From Rostrohypoxylon terebratum (lineage: Eukaryota; Ascomycota; Sordariomycetes; Xylariales; Hypoxylaceae): a DNA stretch of 64,000 nucleotides. Shown piece by piece: positions 55,762-64,000 of the stretch (its first letter is position 1; the number at the start of each line of letters is the position of its first letter). Under the pieces are notes generated by a model. The model was not told the origin of the DNA. It saw only the letters and a program-made list of their open reading frames with translations, and did not search any database. Location: contig MU385877.1 of the NCBI GenBank assembly GCA_022497145.1, positions 124,001 to 188,000 on the forward strand, in the 5' to 3' direction. Both the position numbers and the translations under genes were made by a program.

Positions 55762-57241
55762 ACCTACTACTATCCAATCCAATCTGAGCATCAGTTTCTC
55801 CAAGTCGTTCGCTTTCCATCCCAAGTGGCGGGTTTGAAGGTGAGACCCAGGCTATCGTATGCAGAGTCTCTGCGCCTGTGTTCTCAAGGACATAGCATGC
55901 CTAGACATAAGCTTTACCATTGCTAACACGTTGTGGCCCTCTGATATCGTCACGGTTTCTATTGACGGTTGAGAATAAGGGGATGGATAGTGGGTGACCT
56001 GGCGGACGAGTATTAGCTCCAAGGTACCCTGGAAGTTCAATGCGAATAACTTGCGGTCTTAACGTCATGTATAGCGGAAAAATAAAATTATCTGGATGAA
56101 AATGTACAATCCCAGAATATTCCCAACAGAGAAAGATCAAAGTTAGACATTTCGTGTTCGCATCTTCCAAATGAATTAACTTAATAGTTCCGCTCTGTGT
56201 TTCTTGCTTCCCTGGTTCACAAATTGACAAGCCTTGACGAATAAGTCTGATGTTGTGATAGAATCGGGTTGTAGGCGAGGTTGAGGAGCGAAGTACAGCT
56301 CTCCTTTGTTGAATAGGCTCCTTAAATGGATAATGTACCTGGATTATTTTACAATAAATCGTTATATATTTTGGGTAACATAGAATGGTGAGTTATTCTT
56401 GGGGAGTATTTTTACTCCCATCAATTAAGCGTGTTATCTCTGGAGAAAAGATATACCAAATAAGTTACCTAGGTATCATATAAGTATGTGAATTTGGTAG
56501 AGGGAATATTTGTAAATACTTCGTAGATATTGTTGTTGATTGATATGGTGCAGGTGTTGAGGATATAATAAAAATTGAATAGACAATGAAAAAAAAATGA
56601 CCTTCACCCAACTGTAGGACATCTTCCGATGAACCAAGATCGTGCGAACCAGTGGTTAGACAACCGTAGCCTACTTATTGTGGCCGCACTGCCGTAGTCC
56701 AAGTCGTATATGGCCCCTAGTCGTGTAAGAGGTGACCTTGGAAATCATGGATGCCTCCAGAAGGGATCGAACCCTCGTTGTTCTCAATCAAGTGACCTCA
56801 ATCTTGAACGGGGAGTTGGTGCCATACCATCTGACCAAACCAACTTGTTGAAGGACGGACGCGTAATTCAGATATATATACTCGAAAGCGCGTTCGAGGA
56901 CAACCCGTGACAGCCAATGATCGTAAGAGGGTACTCGTCCAGGTACGTACATATTTTGTGCTCGTGAGGTGCCATAGCTTTGCAATTAACTTCTCGTCAC
57001 CCACCTTCCTACACACATACTACCATAGTACATGATCGTGACCTTGAAAATTCGACGTATTTTCACAAACACGCTACGCAAGATCATCCACCCCTCCATT
57101 CACGCATCGGAAATTGAAAACCTCTCGATCAACATCTACCTACCTAATTCGAGGTGTTCCGCCAGTTTACTGTTTACACCTTTCTAAATTTCACTTTTCC
57201 GTCACGACTCCTCCAAATTACTGGAATAATAATTCGATACA
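55762..57241. other. intergenic spacer
   Basis: 1.5 kb without a recognised protein gene. The minus-strand frame at 55901-56230 shows no domain. A tRNA-like stretch is at 56752-56845. The last ~150 bases form a pyrimidine-rich leader before the next gene. Confidence 0.4.
56752..56845 (-). other. tRNA-like sequence, probably a tRNA pseudogene or SINE head
   Basis: On the minus strand there is a perfect B box (GGTTCGATCCC) in a good T-arm (GAGGG / CCTTC). It is followed by an acceptor-like TGGAGGC and an A. An A-box-like TGGTCAGATGG lies about 60 bases earlier. The 5' acceptor strand expected (GCCTCCA) is absent. The bases there (AGTTGGT) instead pair with ACCAACT just downstream. So it is not a functional tRNA gene by inspection. 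Confidence 0.35.
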
Positions 57242-58201
57242 ATGCCGAAACAACTGGCGCTCTCAGATCTATTTCACAAGGGCTTCGATTCAGGCTTTCG
57301 GTGGAATACAATGACTCTGGATATGTACGATGAGAAATTGAAACGCGAGGTAAAGAAAAGCCGCTTCCTGCTCCACCATCCCCATTCGACGCACATCGCA
57401 AAAGTCATCGCAAGAGAACTCAATACTACCAATAAACTTGCCATCAACAAGGCGGTTGCGGAGCTGTACGAACTAGCTGCGGATAAGGTGGGAGAATGCA
57501 AAAACCTCGAACCCGATCAGTTCTTCATTCTTGTCAAGAACTCCTTTCCGTGGTTATCTAAGATGTCCGACGCTGCCTTCTTGGCGTTCACTCACAAGAT
57601 ATTCCAAGCTCGTTTTCTCTTTCTTAACTTGACTCTGTACCCATCTGAAGCACCCCCACCTCCTATGCCCCTGACCGCCGCCGTTGACCGATTTTACATC
57701 GAATTCAAGGAGCGTTATCCCACCCGCCACCAGGATCTGCTAAAAATCGGAGACAAGATCAACCAGGAGACTCTCGAGTGGATAGAGGGACAAGTGAGCT
57801 GGAACAAAGAGCTTCGTCAGAAGTATTGGCCACCTGAGATCACCGACTACAGAAGCGAGGGGGATGGAACAGACAAGCTAGTCATCAACAAGAAAGCGAT
57901 GCAAAGAGATGCTCTGAAGAGTGGTATCGAGATTGCAGAGCGCATCAATGAATCAATCCGTCCTATGAGACACATCCCGGACGAAGAACTCTTCTACTGG
58001 GACACGATGAGACAAGACTGGCCTGAGTGGCTTCACCACAGAGACCCATGCCCTGAAGTCGAAGACAAGGATGAAGATGAGGAAACAGAGGAACCTCGAC
58101 CCGCATACGAACAGATAGAGGTGGACACCTACGACATCATTGACACCGACGACGGCGATTTGCCCGTAGCCAAGAAGCTCAAGATGATGAATATGGAGTA
58201 G
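57242..58201 (+). CDS. hypothetical protein, 319 aa, family not recognised
   Basis: A single exon with a good leader; ATG at 57242 is the first in frame. I do not recognise the family. The protein is soluble, mostly helical and charged. Trp/Pro-rich motifs occur at ~93-100 (NSFPWLSKM) and ~190-196 (KYWPPEI), and again at ~255-268 (WDTMRQDWPEWLHH). The C-terminus is acidic (DKDEDEETEE) and ends with a basic KKLK. No signal peptide, membrane helix or catalytic motif is visible. Long frame, balanced codon use and C-terminal tail argue for a real gene; role open. Confidence 0.75.
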   Translation: MPKQLALSDLFHKGFDSGFRWNTMTLDMYDEKLKREVKKSRFLLHHPHSTHIAKVIARELNTTNKLAINKAVAELYELAADKVGECKNLEPDQFFILVKNSFPWLSKMSDAAFLAFTHKIFQARFLFLNLTLYPSEAPPPPMPLTAAVDRFYIEFKERYPTRHQDLLKIGDKINQETLEWIEGQVSWNKELRQKYWPPEITDYRSEGDGTDKLVINKKAMQRDALKSGIEIAERINESIRPMRHIPDEELFYWDTMRQDWPEWLHHRDPCPEVEDKDEDEETEEPRPAYEQIEVDTYDIIDTDDGDLPVAKKLKMMNME

Positions 58202-58825
58202 TGGGTGAACTAGGGATATCGGGGATACGGAGGATGGTCGTATGGCTTTAGTTTCGGTTGGTCCGTATGGTTCTTCGTTTTCTTATTCTCGATAGCTTCG
58301 CTATTGTGTGTACTAGTATGTCGCCGATACAGACACATCCGAATGTGGAGGATTGTATATCTTCTGTAAACATTCTGCCACAGTGATTGATTCTCGAGTG
58401 ATACGACTGGAAATAATCATCTCTATGCATAACCTACCTATTCTGAAATCGTAAAAAGTTGTATGAGGAATTAGCTATCATCACCGAACAACACCTTATC
58501 TCACATCACTGTTCTTTATTTGACATGGATTTAATAAGACTCTTACCGCATAATCAACATTATCTTCAACATTATCTTCAACGTGAATCCTACTCCTATT
58601 TCTGTCTGGGTGGGTCCACTTGGAATGAAAAGGGGTTGGATTTAGCGCTCAACAGCTGTTGCCGTCTGTCAGCCATAGCATCAGCTGGCAAAGTATCGGT
58701 GACGCCCAGTGAACAACACATCGCACAAAATTTATGTCCGTTCGCATTTCTTCACCATCACTTCAATAAATGAGTCATCGAGACTTTTTACGATTTTAAC
58801 ATCCGCAGCCTATTAGAAACCGACC
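58202..58825. other. intergenic spacer
   Basis: 620 bp between two plus-strand genes; no gene or repeat of note. Likely 3' UTR of the 319-aa protein gene and promoter of the Nudix gene. Confidence 0.4.
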
Positions 58826-59936
58826 ATGTCGTTCTCAAATGCTAAAGTTCTGTCCGTAGAACCGCTGGTGAGTGTCGCTCGGCTTAATCGGATTGCGTCT
58901 GTACACGATCTTCTAATAACCGGGGTAGGAAAACAGCGATGCTGAGTGGGCCAAACTGGTGAAGTAGGCAACGAAGAAGCCTTTGCGAGTGAGCTGCGAC
59001 TCGTAATGCTAATATCATAATCTTAGGCTGACTTACACTGACTCCAAGAGCCAGACCCGTACCTGGGAATCTGCGGAGCGTACTACGCGGCCGAAGAACA
59101 GCGATATCGATGGCGTGGGGATTGTAGCCATCTTGGAGAAACCCACCGGTCCCGAGATAGTCCTCCAGAAACAGGTCAGTGACAAGTCCCTATTACTTAC
59201 ATACTTATGCAGATCTCTGTCAGATTCGCCTCCATACGTTGTGGCCCCAGACTTGCATAGGTACCCCCTATCTGTCCCGCTCCCCTATGGCTCGAGAATA
59301 TCCCTGGAGTAACGCATGCTAAAAGTTTGGTTCGGTTTAGTATCGCGCACCTATTGACAAGGTCACCATCGAAGTCCCAGCAGGTCTCGTCGACGAGGGT
59401 GAAACTGTCGAAGAAGCGGCAATTCGAGAGCTGAAGGAGGAGACTGGCTACGTGGCCAAACCTTCTGAGACATCACCCATGATGTTCAATGGTAAACCAT
59501 CCCCTGTTACTTATCTATGTTCTTGACCTCAGTTTCGGGTAATTACGGGTAGTCAAGAGATCAATTACTCGTCTATCTCTATAGAAGCCGAATAAGATCG
59601 GGAGGGATCTCATTGAGAAATCCCTCAGATTCTCCTGTACTTCCTGAAAACATCCACACTTTCAGGGATCTTGCTGACTGTGGTCTAGACCCGGGCTTCT
59701 GCAATACCAATCTGCGGATGGTCCATGTCACCGTCGATATGAGCTTACCCGAAAACCAGAACCTCCAACCAGAGTTGGAAGAGGATGAGTTTATTGAGGT
59801 CTTCCTCGTCCCGCTTACCAAGCTGTACGACGAATGCAAGAGGTTCGAAGCGGAAGGTTACGCGATTGACGCACGAGTAGGCACGTTCGCGGAAGGGATA
59901 GAATGTGCCAAGCAGTTCAAGCTATGGGCTCAGTAA
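58826..59936 (+). CDS. YSA1: ADP-ribose/ADP-sugar pyrophosphatase, Nudix family (Ysa1-like), 207 aa
   Basis: Five exons, 58826-58867, 58929-58963, 59027-59174, 59341-59491 and 59689-59936, in phase throughout. The enzyme splits ADP-ribose to AMP and ribose 5-phosphate, limiting free ADP-ribose. The Nudix box (G-x5-E-x7-REL-x-EE-x-G) is complete: GLVDEGETVEEAAIRELK followed by EETGY at ~residues 94-116. Before it, the dimer-swap segment TWESAERTTRP and the YRAPIDKVTIEVPAGLVDEG strand match the ADPRase subgroup. After it DPGFCNTNLRMVHV is typical of Ysa1. Intron 4 is 197 nt, long for this window, but the join FN|G-DPGF matches the family. Confidence 0.9.
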
Positions 59937-60791
59937 ACTACAGATTTATAAGCCCTGAGGTGGGTGTGACGCCCAAGGCAGAGGGATATGACGTCGGACT
60001 GTTTCATTATCATCGTGTTGTTCACATAGATTTCCTATTGTTCAATACCCATTGTAAAATGTGCTTATCCGAGGGCAATACCTTTAGAAATAGATGAGGC
60101 GGAACTGTTAGATAGAAATTTCACGTTTGCGGTCGTTACCGTGGAGAACAACATAGACTGATAGATAATTTTATGCTTAGACACGATGTATTCTTCTATA
60201 TATGAAACTTACCAATTGGACATCTAGGTATGCTAATAACAGGAGTTAGTATTGCTATGATTGCGTTGAGGTAACGAGACCCTGGTAGAATAAAAATGGA
60301 AGTCTCTAACGCAGAATGTCTATGCATATCTCCTTATTCCTGAACGGCGATTCAATTACACGGCATTTAGCAATTAACAAGCTCACTGCTGTAGTGGTCG
60401 CCGACTTGACTATGAGTAATCAGATATTCGAGCTGAAGCCTAATTAAACCAGCCAATAGGTGCTAGGTAACATAATTCTGATAATGGTAATCAATTGACC
60501 ATTAGGATTTGAAGTATGCAGTTACTGATGGTGGCGGCACTTTGATCGAATAATCAGAAAATACCCCTGAAGCCGAACCGTAATACAGTCCAACTTCGAT
60601 ATACTCTCGTTAGTAATACACCACATACATCATAGACTGATAATTCTAGAAGATGAAAAGTTTCAAAACTATAAGAACAATGATAGATCAAGAATTATGA
60701 AAAGAAACGAAATAATTAAACAACATCGAACAACTCAGAACACACTACACGATCTTACAGTAACACCAAACCCGCATCTTAACAGATAAAA
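59937..60791. other. intergenic spacer
   Basis: 855 bp, AT-rich, with no recognised gene. The A-rich leader at 60650-60790 is the likely 5' UTR of the NmrA-like gene. Confidence 0.4.
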
Positions 60792-61946
60792 ATGACCACA
60801 CCCCGCCTAATCGCAGTTATTGGTGCCACCGGCGCCCAGGGCATCCCAGTCGTACGAGACTTAGTCCAATCCGGGTCCTACAAGGTCCGCGCATTGACAC
60901 GGGATGCCTCCAGCCCCCGGTTCCAAGAACTTCAATCATTCGGGCCTGTGGAACCCATCACCGGGACCTTCGCCTCGGAAGCGGACTTGCGTGCCACCTT
61001 CCGCGGTGCCTGGGGCGCGTACGTGAATATCGACGGCTTCAACTCCGGCGAGAAGGCCGAGATCTTCTGGACCGTCCGCGCGTACGAACTAGCTCTCGAG
61101 GAAGGCGTGAAGTTTTTCATACTCGGGAACCTCGACTACATATACAAGAAGAGCGGCTACAAGCCCGAGTTCCAGTGCGTTTTCTCCCATAACCCTATTT
61201 CCACACTAGGTACTAATTACTTACCACGAAACAGCGGCGGACACTACGACGCCAAAGGCCGCATTGGCGAATGGATCCTGCAGCAGAACAAGGACAACCA
61301 CGCGCGCATGCAAGCCGCGCTCCTCACGACAGGGCCGTACATGGAGATGACGATCTCAGCCTACACGCCCATGTCCGTCAACGTGGAAAACGACGTCGCG
61401 ACATGGCGTCTCCCCATGCAAGACGGCGCGATCCCCTTCGTCGCCCTCGACGACTGCGGCCACTACGTCAAATGGCTGTTCGACCACCCACAGCGCGCAA
61501 ACGGTCTGAACCTCGAGGTCGCCGTATCCCACGTCTCGCGGTCGGACCTCGCTCGCGCGTTCGAGAAGGTAACGGGGCACCCGGCGAGAGTAGAGGACGT
61601 CGGCTTCGACGACTACTTCGGCAAGGTCTGGCAGCAGGACCCGGAGCACCCGGCGGGGTATAACGCGGACCTGGACGACCCCGCGACGATGACGGTGCGG
61701 GAGAACTTCTCCGCGTTCTGGACCGCGTGGCGGCACTCGGGCGGCAACGCGGGGGTCGTGACGAGGGATTACAAGGTGCTCGATGAGATCCACCCCAACC
61801 GTATTAGGAGCGCGGAAGAGTTCTTTAGGAGAGAGGAGGAGAAGGGAATTAAGAAGGGGTTGGGGTCGCTTTGGGAACGCGTGCAGCCCGAGAAGATGGG
61901 GCATATTTTGAAGATTACGGAGGATAATAGGACGGGGAAGTTGTGA
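60792..61946 (+). CDS. NmrA-like NAD(P)-binding Rossmann protein, 364 aa after splicing
   Basis: Exons 60792-61174 and 61235-61946. The 60-nt intron starts GTGCGT, has a TACTAAT branch site and ends AACAG. It contains no stop, so the frame also reads straight through. The spliced join gives EFHGGHYDAKGRI, which fits the family better than the read-through. Residues 6-20 hold the NAD(P) motif GATGAQGIPVVRDL. The TGTFASEADL strand and YVNIDGF follow, and the dinucleotide domain continues to ~155. The C-terminal half has WRLPMQDGAIPFVALDDCG, a common NmrA/isoflavone-reductase-like segment. NmrA-type proteins are atypical SDRs that often sense redox state and regulate instead of catalysing; here the YxxxK pair is not obvious. 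G/C-rich third positions. Confidence 0.86.
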   Translation: MTTPRLIAVIGATGAQGIPVVRDLVQSGSYKVRALTRDASSPRFQELQSFGPVEPITGTFASEADLRATFRGAWGAYVNIDGFNSGEKAEIFWTVRAYELALEEGVKFFILGNLDYIYKKSGYKPEFQCVFSHNPISTLGTNYLPRNSGGHYDAKGRIGEWILQQNKDNHARMQAALLTTGPYMEMTISAYTPMSVNVENDVATWRLPMQDGAIPFVALDDCGHYVKWLFDHPQRANGLNLEVAVSHVSRSDLARAFEKVTGHPARVEDVGFDDYFGKVWQQDPEHPAGYNADLDDPATMTVRENFSAFWTAWRHSGGNAGVVTRDYKVLDEIHPNRIRSAEEFFRREEEKGIKKGLGSLWERVQPEKMGHILKITEDNRTGKL

Positions 61947-62571
61947 GGTGGAAATATGGCCATCATGATATGAGAGAGTTTGAAATTGCGGTGGTGGTTA
62001 GTAACTAGGTCATTGTAGAGCGACGGGTTTCTTTTGTAAATTGGCATGCTTGGCTTCCAACATCTTGAAGAGCTGTGGCGGTCTTTATAAGACTTTGTAC
62101 AGAATTACGAATCTTGGGAAATTTTGATTCTCGATAAAGTGAAGATAATTGTGTACGAGTCGACGGCGAGGAGGCTTGGTCAAAGTTCGTTCTGCTGAAG
62201 TCGGCCTCGACGCCGTCTAAGACGATGCCTTTTGCTGTCGAGACTTAGCGCGCACTAAGCCATTTTCCAGATTATTAATTTCAATCTCGTTTCGTGTTGA
62301 TGATATCATTTCGTAAGAGGAAAATCCCAATTATGTCATAATTGCGGCTTCCCGGCAGCGTTCGGTATACCATTGCCCGGGCTAATGAAAGTCGAGATCA
62401 TCATGACTCGGGAATCACGAAAGGCGGATCTTAGACGCGCTACAATAGACAAATGTTAGCCACCGATGACGCTAGAAATAAATGACCTCGGAATTGGCAT
62501 AACCACGAAACGCGATCAGCTTCACATCTTCTGGTTGCCGGAAACAATTTAACAGAGACTTCGCCGTCGTG
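61947..62571. other. intergenic spacer
   Basis: 625 bp between two plus-strand genes; no gene, tRNA or repeat recognised. Confidence 0.4.
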
Positions 62572-63996
62572 ATGGATAGTATAAGACGCTTACAAAAGAG
62601 CCGAGCTCCAGCTGAAGACCGCCCTAAACCTCCAAAACGTCTGAAAACCCGTTTATTCAGCATACGGAGGAAAAAACAACCAAAATCTTCCTCCTCACCG
62701 CCTCCCGAGAAGGACCCTGATACTGTTGCTGACGTCGCAGTGAACCGACGAGCGAGCTGGAGTCCGGAAAGAAGACCATTACCAGTGATAAGGCCAGACG
62801 AAACACAACCAGATAATTCTACCGCAACCCAAACGCATAGCAGGTCCTCGTCGGAAAATGTTGATCCAAGGCCTAGTACACATCAAGTAATCCGACCCAG
62901 GACGGACACCCTACTGTTTCCAGAGAGGCCGGAGAAGAGGACCTCGCAATTCCCTGAACTGGGCCAGATTAATCCAGTGCCCTCGCAGGAGCAACCCGAA
63001 GTCTTGGTTACGGGAAATTTGCCAATAACAACCTACGAGCCGACGTATCTACTGCGGAAAAATGCAGGCTACTTCGATGCTGATGAAGACGGGATCGTGT
63101 GGCCAAGGGATACGTATATGGGTTGTATGGACTTAGGTATGTTCGAAACCATCGTTGCGATATAGACATATGCTGAATGCTGTCTCAGGATGGGGTATCC
63201 TATCTTCCTGTTTTGCGACTTTCGCTCTTCACTTAGCATTATCCTATCCTACCTGTCTGGGATACACGCCCGATCTGTATTGCCGAATTCGCTACAACAA
63301 TATGCGTCTTGAGCGATATGGTAGCCTTAGGTCGAATAATGAAAAAGGGCGCCCTAGGCGCAATCGAGCTTGCGAGAGCATATTGGTGAAGTATGATCAA
63401 ACAAATAAAGGTGGTCTTACCCTTCTGGATCTTCTACAATTCTTTAAGCAGCAGAGAACCGAGTATAATGTCCGCGGTTGGATCGTTGCCGTCTTCGAAT
63501 GTAAGCTAACTCTGTCATATTCTATTGCGCATTAACACATGGTCCTAATCCTTAAGCAGGGCTGGCTCTTTACCACTTCCTGCGGTCTAATAACGGCGTT
63601 ATGCGCAGCGACGACATTCGTGCAGCCTTCAATGGCACTGTTTTTCATAAGAAAGCCGAGGAACACTGTCAGTATTTTCAGTTTCATCGGAAAATCGGTA
63701 ACCGGGATGAGTTTGGAAGTGAGAGGCGACCCAATCCCGTGAAACTTGCAGTGGCAGTCATAAGCGGGATAGTCATTATGATTTGGATTTTAAGAAATAT
63801 GAGCCAAAATCCACCAGACTGGATAACACACTGGTGGAGGAAGTATAATATCCCACAGGGAGCAAGTGCTGCAGAACGGGAGAACCTGGGCTATCCGATA
63901 GTTGGTGAGTGACATATTGCGTCGAAGTTGCGATTATAGGTTTAATGATCGATAGGGAAAGTGATTGAAAAGGTGCGCATTCGGGTGTTTGAGTAG
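62572..63996 (+). CDS. caleosin-like protein with extended N-terminus and C-terminal membrane helix
   Basis: Exons 62572-63136, 63189-63500, 63560-63904 and, if the last intron (GTGAGT...GATAG) is spliced, 63956-63996; unspliced, the frame stops at 63912. The first ~145 residues are Pro/Ser/Arg-rich and disordered. Then comes a caleosin core: an EF-hand-like YFDADEDGIVWPRDTY, the hydrophobic segment WGILSSCFATFALHLALSYP with the proline knot, KYDQTNKGGLTLLDLL, FEWLALYHFLRSNNGVM and FNGTVFHK. Caleosins are Ca-binding lipid-droplet heme peroxygenases. Here the two positions I expect as heme His are not His (KNAGYFD for xHxxFFD; LERYGSL for KHGSD). An additional helix VKLAVAVISGIVIMIWIL lies near the end. 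So it is a divergent, possibly non-catalytic member. The window edge is close, so the 3' end is tentative. Confidence 0.75.
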
Positions 63997-64000
63997 GTAC

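Noticed and set aside
61356..61904. Minus-strand frame of 182 codons inside the NmrA-like gene
   Set aside because: Shadow of a GC-rich third-position coding region on the other strand.

Overview
The window is nuclear DNA of a filamentous ascomycete (Pezizomycotina, most likely Sordariomycetes). Its genes are cut by many 50-90 nt GT-AG introns. The families are typically fungal: HET-domain protein, Zn2Cys6 regulator, fungal Mec1/ATR, COX16, fungal fused 6-phosphofructokinase, DUF8035-like protein, caleosin. Intergenic DNA is rich in the octamer ACCTAGGT. All exon boundaries were read by hand from reading frame, splice consensus and family conservation; no search was run.

Layout. 1-13.0 kb, all on the minus strand: EMC1 (cut by the window edge), a PARP-type zinc-finger protein, and a complete ten-exon MEC1/ATR checkpoint kinase. 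COX16 follows at 13.5 kb, divergent from MEC1. 14-19 kb is gene-poor, with one conserved-looking but unrecognised 212-aa protein. 19.3-30.3 kb is an accessory block: a broken FAD-oxidoreductase fragment, a Zn2Cys6 regulator with an in-frame stop and a lost zinc ligand, a 2OG-Fe(II) oxygenase, an MFS transporter relic, a secreted-type amidase, an intact FAD oxidoreductase and an SDR reductase. 31.6-43.5 kb carries NC2-beta (two possible first exons), an ankyrin-repeat protein with a HeLo-like N-terminus, an RS/RE-rich DUF8035-like protein and a membrane-anchored lectin-like protein with a polyQ tail. 45.4-52.4 kb has 6-phosphofructokinase and Mediator subunit 17. 52.7-55.8 kb is a HET-domain gene broken by a one-base frameshift and by an 869-bp insertion. 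57.2-64 kb has an unrecognised 319-aa protein, an ADP-sugar Nudix hydrolase, an NmrA-like protein and a caleosin-like protein.

Housekeeping functions (ER insertion, DNA-damage checkpoint, cytochrome oxidase assembly, glycolysis, RNA polymerase II regulation) sit next to fast-decaying accessory and self/non-self-type genes. The most striking signal is the insertion in the HET gene. It is bounded by a 13-bp direct repeat and ends at one side in a TCAA tetranucleotide tail. At the other side it begins exactly at position 1 of a tRNA-like head with A and B boxes. These are the marks of a tRNA-derived SINE, and removing it with one repeat copy rejoins the HET reading frame at that point.
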